This document shows positions 34,158 to 42,119 of a stretch of 64,000 bases of DNA, one piece after another. The stretch covers positions 62,001-126,000 of the forward strand of contig JAZAHA010000049.1 in NCBI GenBank assembly GCA_036231565.1, read 5' to 3'. The stretch's first letter is position 1, and each line of letters opens with the position of its first letter. A program made the translations under genes and the position numbers. The stretch comes from Maricaulis sp036231565 (GTDB taxonomy: Bacteria > Pseudomonadota > Alphaproteobacteria > Caulobacterales > Maricaulaceae). Below the pieces are notes generated by a model. It saw only the letters and a list, made by a program, of their open reading frames with translations. It was not told the DNA's origin and searched no databases.

Positions 34158-37100
34158 ATGTCGTTCAGGGGAATCTTAAGATCGGGAATCGCGCTGGGGG
34201 CGCTGGCAATCGGCGGCACCGCGCTCGCTCAGGACGCTGCGCCGTCCCAGGACGAGGATGTGATCGTTGTCACCGGTACCAACATCCAGGGGGCCCGGAT
34301 CAACGAAGCGCTCCCGGTGACGATCATCGGTGAGGCGGACATCGCCGCGATCGGCGGCGTCGACGGCGAGGACCTGATCCGCGCCCTGCCGGCACAGGGC
34401 AGCGTGCAGTTCCGTACGGACAACAACACCACCAACAACAATGCGCGTGGTGACGTAGCATCGATCAACCTGCGTTCGATCGGTTCGAGCGGCACGCTGG
34501 TGCTGCTGAACGGCCGTCGCGTGGTCAATCACCCGTCGACCCAGGCCGAGCTGTCGACCCCGGTGACGACGACGAATGTGAATGCGCTTCCGGTTGCCGG
34601 TATTTCGCGCGTCGAAGTGCTGAATGACGGCGCCTCGGCCATCTATGGCACTGACGCCGTAGCCGGCGTGTTCAACACCATTCTCGATGACGACTATGAG
34701 GGGTTGTACGTCCGGGCACGCCATCTCTTCGCGACCGGCAACGGCCTTGATGAGCAGACGTTGACCGTCAAGGCGGGCGATAATTTCAACGAAGGTCGGA
34801 CGAATATCTCCATCTCCGCGGAGTATTCGCGCCGAGACGGGCTTTTCGCTTCGGAAGTTCCGGTCGCGTCCAGCGAAGACCTGCGCCCCTTCCTTGTGGG
34901 TACGAGCTTTGAGGGCGATACCTCCTTCGACAACCGGGCGACCCAGTCTCCCTGGGGGCAATGGACGCTCAACACGACCTCGAGTAACCGCGTCCGCCAG
35001 AACGGCACCACACTGACTTCGGCTGCAGGTGTGTTTCACTTCCAGCCGACCAGCTTTGCCGGCTGCCGCGCTGACACGGCCGGTGCCTTGTCGGTTTCCA
35101 ATCTGTGCATTGACGACGGCAGCCTCGATCGCGATCTGCGGTATGATGGCGCCTATGAGCGTTCGATCATTTCCGACCGGAACCGTTTCAACGGTTTCGC
35201 CTTCCTCAATCACGATCTGGACAATGGCGTGCGGCTGTATGCCGAGTTCGGTTACTACTACGCGGAAACCCAATCGACCAACGAGCCGCGCAACGGTATC
35301 GCTGCGACCGAAATCTCGGTTCCTGCGAATTATTACTACAATCCGTTCGGCCCGATCACCTTCTCGGACGGTTCAATCAACCCGAACCGCCTGCCGGGTC
35401 TGACAAATGTGCCTGCGGAAGGCCTGCCGGTCTTCACGGATGGCGGCCGCTATCGTTTCGTCGACGTCGGTTTCCGCGATATCGAGGTCATCAATACGCA
35501 GTGGCGCGCCCTCGGCGGTGCCCGCGGCGAATTTGCCAATGGCTGGGACTGGGACAGCGCGCTGCTCTATAACCGGGGGTATGCCGAAGATACGGCAAAC
35601 AACTCGATTTCGCGGACCCTGTTCCAGCAGGCGCTCTTCAATGAAACGCCGAATGTCTACAACATCTTCAACGGCGGCGACCCGAACAATCCGTCGATCG
35701 GGGATGCGACGGCGAATCCGCGTGAGCTGATTGATCCCTTCCTGGTCGACGTTGTACGCGAGAGCACGACCGAGCTGGCCTTGATCGACTTCAAGGTTTC
35801 CAATGGTGATGTCTTCTCCCTGCCGGGCGGTGCCATCGGCATCGCGGCCGGTGTCGAGGCGCGTTACGAAGCCTATGACGAGAACCGCGACGAGCGGCTC
35901 GACGGGACGATTACCTATACCGACATGGTGACGGGTGAGGTCAGCGAGACCGATATCTACGGCACGAGCCCGACACCGGACTCAAGCGGTTCGCGCGATG
36001 TGCTCGGCGCCTTCATGGAAGCGTCCATCCCGCTGGTCGGTCCGGACATGAATATTCCGTTGGTGGATACGCTCGATGTCCAGATTGCGGCGCGTATCGA
36101 GGACTATTCCGACTTCGGCAGCAGCGGCCTGAAGCCGCGTGTGGCCGCAGCTTGGCGTCCGTTCGAGGGCCTGATGTTCCGCGGCGCCTATTCCGAAGGC
36201 TTCCGCGCGCCCAACCTGATCGTGATCAATGAAGGCGTCGACCGGTCGAATGCCCGTGAAGACAGCTATTTCTGCGAAGCCGGCGTGCGTAACGGTACCT
36301 TTGCCAGCTTTGCGGATTGCACGGGCTTCTCGGTCGGCCGGACGGAGCGCCGCTCGGTGGCCGACGATATCGGTCCGGAGGACGACACCAACGTCACCTT
36401 CGGCCTGGTTCTGGAGCCGCGCGGGTTCAGCGGGCCGATGAGTTTCCTGAACGCGTTGACGGTCACGGTCGACCGCTGGGAAATCGAGCGTCAGGGCGTG
36501 GTCGGTGTGTTCGGCGCCGAAAACCATATCAGCCTCGACTACCTGCTCCGTCTGCAGGGTTCGTCCAACCCCAACGTCGTGCGGGCCGCGCCCAACCAGG
36601 ACGATATCAACTACTTCACCGCAGCCGGCCTCGAACCGGCGGGTGAGATCCTTCACATCCTGGACACCTACGACAACAATGAAGAGATCGAGGTCGCCGG
36701 TATCGACTACGCGATCTACTACGACCTTGAAGACACCCGCTACGGCGACTTCAATCTGAAGATCAACGCCTCCTATCTCGACACCTACTTCATTGCCCTG
36801 TCGCCGGGTGCCCAGCAGATCCGGGATGCTGTCGACAGCGGTCTGATTTCCGACGAGATCACCGTCTCCCAGGAAGGTGATATCATCATGCAGGACGGGC
36901 AGCCGGAATGGCGGGTCGGTGCCAGCCTGAGCTGGTCGCATCCGAACGGTCTGGGAGCCGGCATCCGTGCCGACTACACCAGCGAGTTCATCGACACCGG
37001 GGCTGGTCTGAACCCGGACGGCGATCCCTTCATCGTGGAAGCCTGGACCCAGACCAACGCCTATGTGGAGTACGAGTTCGACCGTCAGGGTCCGCTCGAC

Positions 37101-37238
37101 AATCTTCGCATCCGCGTCGGTGCCAACAATATCTTCGATGAAGACCCGCCGCTTGCCGACGAGACCAATGGCTATGATGCTGCCTACCACAGCATCCGTG
37201 GCCGCCAGGTCTATTTCGACATCCGCAAGGTCTTCTAA
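34158..37238 (+). CDS. Large TonB-dependent receptor (oligomer-uptake type)
   Basis: A 1026-residue outer-membrane receptor. The signal peptide (SGIALGALAIGGTALAQ) is followed by a TonB-box DVIVVTG, then a plug with DGEDLIRALPAQGS, INLRSIGSSGTLVLLNGRRVV and ISRVEVLNDGASAIYGTDAVAG (quoted in part). A large barrel ends in QVYFDIRKVF. NGRRVV-type plugs of about 1000 residues are usual for proteobacterial receptors of saccharides, peptides or nucleosides rather than siderophores. AAGGA precedes ATG 34158. It stands alone between two hairpins but next to the dgc operon. The ligand is unknown; a D-peptide is possible. Confidence 0.93.
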   Translation: MSFRGILRSGIALGALAIGGTALAQDAAPSQDEDVIVVTGTNIQGARINEALPVTIIGEADIAAIGGVDGEDLIRALPAQGSVQFRTDNNTTNNNARGDVASINLRSIGSSGTLVLLNGRRVVNHPSTQAELSTPVTTTNVNALPVAGISRVEVLNDGASAIYGTDAVAGVFNTILDDDYEGLYVRARHLFATGNGLDEQTLTVKAGDNFNEGRTNISISAEYSRRDGLFASEVPVASSEDLRPFLVGTSFEGDTSFDNRATQSPWGQWTLNTTSSNRVRQNGTTLTSAAGVFHFQPTSFAGCRADTAGALSVSNLCIDDGSLDRDLRYDGAYERSIISDRNRFNGFAFLNHDLDNGVRLYAEFGYYYAETQSTNEPRNGIAATEISVPANYYYNPFGPITFSDGSINPNRLPGLTNVPAEGLPVFTDGGRYRFVDVGFRDIEVINTQWRALGGARGEFANGWDWDSALLYNRGYAEDTANNSISRTLFQQALFNETPNVYNIFNGGDPNNPSIGDATANPRELIDPFLVDVVRESTTELALIDFKVSNGDVFSLPGGAIGIAAGVEARYEAYDENRDERLDGTITYTDMVTGEVSETDIYGTSPTPDSSGSRDVLGAFMEASIPLVGPDMNIPLVDTLDVQIAARIEDYSDFGSSGLKPRVAAAWRPFEGLMFRGAYSEGFRAPNLIVINEGVDRSNAREDSYFCEAGVRNGTFASFADCTGFSVGRTERRSVADDIGPEDDTNVTFGLVLEPRGFSGPMSFLNALTVTVDRWEIERQGVVGVFGAENHISLDYLLRLQGSSNPNVVRAAPNQDDINYFTAAGLEPAGEILHILDTYDNNEEIEVAGIDYAIYYDLEDTRYGDFNLKINASYLDTYFIALSPGAQQIRDAVDSGLISDEITVSQEGDIIMQDGQPEWRVGASLSWSHPNGLGAGIRADYTSEFIDTGAGLNPDGDPFIVEAWTQTNAYVEYEFDRQGPLDNLRIRVGANNIFDEDPPLADETNGYDAAYHSIRGRQVYFDIRKVF

Positions 37239-37249
37239 AAAGGGTTTGT

Positions 37250-37274
37250 GGGGCGCTGTCCTGTGCGGCGCCCC
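37250..37274 (+). terminator. Hairpin after the second TonB receptor
   Basis: GGGGCGC (37250-37256) pairs with GCGCCCC (37268-37274), 12 bases after the stop, extended by one flanking T-A pair. No T run follows. Together with the following gene-free 110 bases it separates convergent transcription units. Confidence 0.55.
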
Positions 37275-37388
37275 ATGCCTTCTGCAGTGGCAGGCCGAGT
37301 ACTGCATAGTGGGAACAGTGTTGAACCCTAGTGTCACCATAAGTGATGCATAAGGGCTGCATAGAGGCGACCTTGTGTACCGTCTTCT

Positions 37389-39146
37389 TTATCGGGCGCC
37401 TCGGCGCGGGCGGAAGACGATCATGCCGATGCCTCCGGCCAGGACCAGTGCGATACCGGCCAGCCAGGGCCAGTAGAAGCTCAGCTGACGGCGGATCGCG
37501 TTGCGGAAAATCTGCCGGTGCACGCTGTAGCCCTCGGGCATGGGCAGGACGCCGGCGGTCTCCGCCCAGTCATTATACGATGCAATCATGCGGGCGAGGA
37601 TAAGAGGCTCGATATCCCCCATATCGGTGGTTTCGCCGGGGTCGGTTTCGATGTCGAATAATTGCCACTCGCCGCTGCCCCAGGGCGCCAGATTGCGCAC
37701 GAGTTTCCAGCGCCCCTGCACGAAGGCGGCATTGCCGGAGACCTCGAACCCGATACTGCGTTCGTCGAAACCGGTATCCGGCGTTCCGGCGAGAAGACCG
37801 GCCAGCGAGCGTCCGGTAAAGCGGGCCGGGTCGGTGTCGATCCCGGCGACGTCGGCGAGGGTGGGGGCGATATCGGCGACACTGGTCGCGGCATCGACCC
37901 GCCCGCCCTGCGCAATGCCCGGTCCGGCCATCACCAGCGGCACGCGCAGCCCGCCTTCCGAGGCGTAGAATTTGAACAGGTTGAACGGCGATGCTGCGGC
38001 GAAGGCCCATTCCGGCCCGATAAAGGCGGTCGTGCCCGGCTCGCCCAGCGTCTCGACATCCCAGCTGATACCGTTGCGGAACATCCAGAAGCGAAAGCCC
38101 GGCTCGCCGACCGGATGACTGGGTTCGGGACCGTTGTCGGAGGTGATGACGATCAGCGTATTGTCCAGCGCACCGGTCGCGTCGAGATGATCGATCAGCC
38201 GGCCCAGATGGGCGTCCATCGCCTCCAGCATGCCGGCATTCACGGCCATGGAGCGGGTATAGAGCGTGCGTTGCGCGTCGGTGAGACTCTCCCAGGACCG
38301 CAGCCTGCCGGGCGTTTCCGCCAGCATCGTGTCCGGTGCGACGAGGCCGAGATCGATGGCGCGATCCAGCCGGTCTTCGCGCAGGGCGTCCCAGCCGCCG
38401 GCATAGGTATCGACATAGGCGTCGGTATAGGCCGGATCGACCTGCAGCGGGATATGGATCGCCTGGAAGGCGACATAGGCGAAGAAGGGCCGGCCGTCCC
38501 GCTCCGGTGCGTCGAGATAGTCGATCATGCGGTCGACGATGAAGCGTGAGGAGTAGAAGTCCTCCGGCAGTGTTGCCGGCTGCCCGTCCTCGAACCAGGG
38601 CGCGCCGCGATAGTACGGCATGTAGGATTTCTGTTCCCAGTTGTCGGCCCCGGAGGCGTCGAGTGCAAAGGACCGGTCGAACCCCTGGGCGTCCGGCGTC
38701 TCGCCCGCGCCATGGCCCAGATGCCACTTGCCGGTCATCGCCGTGAAATAGCCGGCCTCCTGCAGGCTTTCCGCGATGGTGGCGACCGACGGATCCAGCG
38801 ACAGGCGATAGCCCGGCGCGCCGCGATGTTCCGGCGGGATCACTTCGGGAATGGTGCCGACGCCGGCCCGGTGGGCGTCCAGACCGGTCAGCAGCATGGC
38901 GCGCGAGGGGGCGCAAAGCGGTGTCGAGCGGTGGGCGGTGAACAGCATGCCGCGCCGGGCGAGGGCGTCGATGGCCGGAGTGCGGGCCTCACCGCCATAG
39001 GCGCCGAAATCCATGAAGGCCGCATCGTCCACCACCACGACCAGTATGTTCGGCCGCGTGTCCGTTTCCTGGGCGAGGCCCGTGCCGGGGCTTGCGGCAA
39101 GAAGGCCCAGAACGGCGAGGCCGGTGGTGACGATATGGCGGGTCAT
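37389..39146 (-). CDS. Cys-type sulfatase with C-terminal membrane anchor
   Basis: A 585-residue exported sulfatase with a signal peptide (GLAVLGLLAASPGTGLAQ). The metal motif is NILVVVVDDAAFMDFGAYG, and the formylglycine motif is C78-A-P-S-R82. Other blocks are YFTAMTGKWHLGHGAGETP (quoted in part), FFAYVAFQAIHIPLQ and VITSDNGPEPSHP. A C-terminal helix plus basic tail (WLAGIALVLAGGIGMIVF, RPRRGAR) would hold it in the inner membrane facing the periplasm. C78 must be converted to formylglycine, and an FGE gene is at 46119. It is the last gene of the minus-strand operon starting at 41309, two bases after a GST gene. The sulfate ester substrate is unknown. Confidence 0.93.
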   Translation of the reverse strand: MTRHIVTTGLAVLGLLAASPGTGLAQETDTRPNILVVVVDDAAFMDFGAYGGEARTPAIDALARRGMLFTAHRSTPLCAPSRAMLLTGLDAHRAGVGTIPEVIPPEHRGAPGYRLSLDPSVATIAESLQEAGYFTAMTGKWHLGHGAGETPDAQGFDRSFALDASGADNWEQKSYMPYYRGAPWFEDGQPATLPEDFYSSRFIVDRMIDYLDAPERDGRPFFAYVAFQAIHIPLQVDPAYTDAYVDTYAGGWDALREDRLDRAIDLGLVAPDTMLAETPGRLRSWESLTDAQRTLYTRSMAVNAGMLEAMDAHLGRLIDHLDATGALDNTLIVITSDNGPEPSHPVGEPGFRFWMFRNGISWDVETLGEPGTTAFIGPEWAFAAASPFNLFKFYASEGGLRVPLVMAGPGIAQGGRVDAATSVADIAPTLADVAGIDTDPARFTGRSLAGLLAGTPDTGFDERSIGFEVSGNAAFVQGRWKLVRNLAPWGSGEWQLFDIETDPGETTDMGDIEPLILARMIASYNDWAETAGVLPMPEGYSVHRQIFRNAIRRQLSFYWPWLAGIALVLAGGIGMIVFRPRRGAR

Positions 39147-39148
39147 GA

Positions 39149-40303
39149 TCAGTCGCTCTCCCAGACCTCGGCATTGCCGCGCCGGGCAATGCGGCGGTCG
39201 ATCTTCGCGTCGAACAGGGGTGTCAGCCCGGCAGCCTCGAACCAGCCGGCAGCGCGCTGACGCGGCCCGTCATCGAGAGCGGCCAGCGCGTCCTGGAGTC
39301 TTTGCAGCAGGTAGACGCGGTAGGGCGAGATGCCGGAGGTGAAGCCGATGCCGTAGCAGCGTGTCTGCGTGGTGCCTACAGCCCGCTTGTGCGGCTTGTC
39401 GAGCAGGCGCGTACCGGCGCCGCCGGTCTGTTCCGAGGCCCAGCGATTGAAGGCATCGACCTGATCGGTGATCTCCGGCAGAAGCTCGCCGGCCAGAACC
39501 TGCCCGATCGCCAGCAGTGTGTCCGGCACCGCATCGTCCGGCAGGAAGCCCTGATGCGGATAGCTTGGGTATTCCAGGATATCCAGATTGGGCGCGGCAA
39601 CACGCTCGGTCCAGCGGAACACGCGGTGGGCGCGCTGTTTCATCTCGAAGGCGGGAACCGGATCGCGGCCGAGATGGGCGAAGAGCGGACCGTAAAGCCC
39701 GTAATCGCCCAGGCTCGGCCAGGCGCCGAACAGGCAGGGATGGTGCACCAGATGGGCCTGGAAGGCGTCGAGCAGCCGGTGATAGCTGGCCTCGATATGC
39801 GGAATACTGTCGGGATTGACGCCGAGAATGCCGAGATAGCCCGACAGCTTGCCCATCATGGGGCGGGCGAGGGCATCGGCCTCTTCGGCCGGGCTTTCCG
39901 GCGCGATGCCATGGATGAAGCCGGCGGCGATGAACGGGTCCTGCCGGTCCAGATAGCTCCAGCGATAATGCATCGCCATCCGGATCAGGCCTTCGCTGCC
40001 CGCCAGGTTGAAGAAGTGCGACAGCACGCGCTGGACCGGCCCGGGCGGATGGCAGCTCAGACGCGGCGCGCCGTGGGCTTCCAGCCAGCCGATAATGTCG
40101 TCGGAATCCTGGATGATGGTGCCGTCGGGGGTTTCCAGCACCGGCAGAACGAACCGCCCGATCGCCGGGAAGATGCGCTCGCCATAGCCCGGATGCGCGC
40201 TGGAATACTCCTCGAAGGCAATGCCCTGCTTGCGCAGATAGGCGCGGGCCTTGCCGGAAAAATAAGAGGCCGGCACGCCATAGAGGGTGAGAGGCGCGTT
40301 CAT
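39149..40303 (-). CDS. Glutathione S-transferase family protein
   Basis: A 384-residue cytoplasmic protein. Residues ~5-75 form a thioredoxin-like GST N-domain (LYGVPASYFSGKARAYLR, a VLETPDGTIIQDSDDIIGWLE segment quoted in part). The rest is a long helical C-domain (WPSLGDYGLYGPLFAHL) with an extra ~120-residue tail, so it is longer than typical GSTs (~200-230). Proteins of this long type often act on glutathione adducts or are uncharacterised. The ATGA overlap with the TetR-like gene upstream and a two-base gap to the sulfatase downstream place it in one operon. A glutathione-dependent step on a sulfatase product is possible. Confidence 0.85.
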   Translation of the reverse strand: MNAPLTLYGVPASYFSGKARAYLRKQGIAFEEYSSAHPGYGERIFPAIGRFVLPVLETPDGTIIQDSDDIIGWLEAHGAPRLSCHPPGPVQRVLSHFFNLAGSEGLIRMAMHYRWSYLDRQDPFIAAGFIHGIAPESPAEEADALARPMMGKLSGYLGILGVNPDSIPHIEASYHRLLDAFQAHLVHHPCLFGAWPSLGDYGLYGPLFAHLGRDPVPAFEMKQRAHRVFRWTERVAAPNLDILEYPSYPHQGFLPDDAVPDTLLAIGQVLAGELLPEITDQVDAFNRWASEQTGGAGTRLLDKPHKRAVGTTQTRCYGIGFTSGISPYRVYLLQRLQDALAALDDGPRQRAAGWFEAAGLTPLFDAKIDRRIARRGNAEVWESD

Positions 40304-40920
40304 CGCACCCCGCCTTCATCCTCAACCGGCGGAATGCGGTCCAGCGTGTCCAGGATGGCGCAGGCCGACATTTCCATCACGCGGGCGGCGGCGGCGCGGG
40401 TGAGGTCGAGATCGAACCGCAGGCGGCGCCAATAGCCGAAGCCGGTAACGGCGGTCAGCGCGTCGAAGAGTTCGGTGGACAGCGCGCCATCCGGATTGAT
40501 GGCGATCTCGAGGCGCTCGCGCTCCTTGGCGATCAGGAAATGGTAGTCGTCCTCGAACGTCTCGTAGCGGCCGCGATAATCCTCGGCGGCCAGGCGGTAG
40601 GGCTCCATCTCGCCGAACATCGCCACGCGGTTGGCGACGAGGCGTTTCAGGCGCTCCATCCGGTCGGCGGTGTTGAGGTCCAGCACGGCGCGCGGCAGGA
40701 ATTCGGCGCGCACGGCCTCGGACAGTTCCTGGTAAAGCGCTTCCATGTCCTCGAAACAGCGGAAGACAGTGCGCACGCTGACCCCGGCGCGTTCGGCGAC
40801 GGACTGGGCGCCGGGCTCGTTCACCCCTTCGCGGACAAATTCCAGGAAGGCGCGCGTGATCTTTTCGCGGCTGGCATTGCGCCGGGCATGACGTCCGTCG
40901 GTGGAAACCGGCCGGCTCAT
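40300..40920 (-). CDS. TetR-family transcriptional regulator
   Basis: A 206-residue regulator. The N-terminal helix-turn-helix is visible in REKITRAFLEFVREG and GAQSVAERAGVSVRTVFRCFEDMEALYQEL (quoted for position only, residues ~20-65); the rest is a helical ligand-binding domain. ATG 40920 is chosen because it overlaps the stop of the DUF4345-like gene (ATGA); a longer frame running back to 41358 lacks sense and overlaps that gene. It probably controls the divergent operons that meet at 41310-41416. The ligand is unknown but may be an aromatic or hydrophobic substrate of the GST/sulfatase enzymes. Confidence 0.88.
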   Translation of the reverse strand: MSRPVSTDGRHARRNASREKITRAFLEFVREGVNEPGAQSVAERAGVSVRTVFRCFEDMEALYQELSEAVRAEFLPRAVLDLNTADRMERLKRLVANRVAMFGEMEPYRLAAEDYRGRYETFEDDYHFLIAKERERLEIAINPDGALSTELFDALTAVTGFGYWRRLRFDLDLTRAAAARVMEMSACAILDTLDRIPPVEDEGGVR

Positions 40921-41309
40921 GCGGCTGCTCCGGCCGGGCGCAGCCACAGACGGGCCGGCATCATCAGGGCGAAAAGCAGGAGGCCTGGCGCGAGGGCGGA
41001 GGCGTGCGCCATGGCGCCGGCATCCAGCACCAGTCCGAGCAGGCGTCCGGCGATCACGAGGCCGGCCCAGGCGAGCGGAATGTCCAGACGCCGGCCATCG
41101 CCCGCCAGCGCGGCGCGCAGGGCGAGAAGCCCGATCAGGCCGAGCGAGGCGGCGACATCGCCGCGCATGAAGTTGAGGCCCAGCGCCTCGGGGCTTTCCA
41201 GCCCGATATGGGGCATCAGCCGCAGGGGCACCAGCAGGGCCAGAAGGCCCAGAAAGACAAGACCGGCGCCGGCCAGGCCGGTCGTCGCACGAAGGATGGG
41301 TTGCAGCAT
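40917..41309 (-). CDS. DUF4345-like four-helix membrane protein
   Basis: A 130-residue protein with four hydrophobic helices, for example TTGLAGAGLVFLGLLALLVPL and ALAPGLLLFALMMPARLWL. The conserved-looking NFMRGDVAASLGLIGL segment lies in the middle. Length and layout fit the DUF4345 family, whose function is unknown. The ATG at 41309 is selected since GGGAG lies 9 bases upstream; ATG 41318 would sit directly on that site. It is the first gene of the operon DUF4345-tetR-GST-sulfatase, with ATGA coupling to tetR. The divergent GST gene starts 107 bases away. Confidence 0.7.
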   Translation of the reverse strand: MLQPILRATTGLAGAGLVFLGLLALLVPLRLMPHIGLESPEALGLNFMRGDVAASLGLIGLLALRAALAGDGRRLDIPLAWAGLVIAGRLLGLVLDAGAMAHASALAPGLLLFALMMPARLWLRPAGAAA

Positions 41310-41416
41310 GCCTGGCATCTCCCGCTGGAACGCAAACAATTGACATGCACAATGCCACAATCTAGCGTCACGTCAAATCGCCTGCTGGCGCAGGATAAAT
41401 CCCGGGGAGGACCAGG

Positions 41417-42118
41417 ATGATCGATCTCTATACGGCGCCGACGCCGAACGGCTGGAAAGTGTCGGTCATGCTCGAGGAGACGGGGCTGCCCTATGAGGGG
41501 CACCCGATCGAATTGATGAAGGGCCAGCAGAAGACCCCGGAATTCCTCGCCCTCAACCCGAACGGCCGCATCCCGGTCATCGTCGATCGCGAGGCCGATC
41601 TGACGATCTTCGAATCCGGTGCCATCCTGATCTATCTGGCCGAGAAATCCGGCCGCTTCATGCCGTCGGACACGAAACAGCGCATGGCCGTGCTGCAATG
41701 GCTGATGTTCCAGATGGGCGGGCTGGGGCCGATGATGGGCCAGGCGAATGTCTTCTACCGCTATATGCCGGAGAAGATCGAAGCCGCCATCCAGCGCTAC
41801 CAGGCCGAGACGGCGCGCCTGTTCGGTGTGCTCGACGGCCAGCTGGCGCAGAATGAATTCCTGGCCGGGGATTATTCCATCGCCGACATCGCCAACTGGT
41901 GCTGGGCGCGCACGGCCTTCTGGTCCGGCGTCGACCGCGAGCCTTTCCCGCATCTCAATCGCTGGATTGCGCAGATCGAGGACCGGCCCGCTGCACAGGC
42001 GGGCGTCAAGGTGCCGGTCGATATTTCCGAACTGCTGGGCGGCAGCGAGGCGAAGAACAAGGCCGAGACCTTCGTGCGCGGTGCGCGCACCATCGTGACG
42101 ACCGGCAAGGACGACTGA
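41417..42118 (+). CDS. Glutathione S-transferase (YfcG/Nu-class-like)
   Basis: A 233-residue cytoplasmic GST-fold enzyme. The N-terminal thioredoxin domain has TAPTPNGWKVSVMLEE, NPNGRIPVIVD and the glutathione gamma-Glu site FESGAILIYLAEKSG. The C-domain has FQMGGLGPMMGQANVFYRY and YSIADIANWCWAR. This wording matches the YfcG/YghU-like Nu class, which act as disulfide-bond reductases or glutathionyl hydrolases. GGGGAGGACC precedes ATG. It is the first gene of the + strand operon, one base before the sulfatase gene, and mirrors the GST-sulfatase pair on the other strand. Confidence 0.93.
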   Translation: MIDLYTAPTPNGWKVSVMLEETGLPYEGHPIELMKGQQKTPEFLALNPNGRIPVIVDREADLTIFESGAILIYLAEKSGRFMPSDTKQRMAVLQWLMFQMGGLGPMMGQANVFYRYMPEKIEAAIQRYQAETARLFGVLDGQLAQNEFLAGDYSIADIANWCWARTAFWSGVDREPFPHLNRWIAQIEDRPAAQAGVKVPVDISELLGGSEAKNKAETFVRGARTIVTTGKDD

Positions 42119-42119
42119 G

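Noticed and set aside
40921..41358. 146-codon N-terminal extension of the TetR-like gene
   Set aside because: It is antisense-like filler in another frame of the DUF4345-like gene; the TetR helix-turn-helix starts just after ATG 40920.
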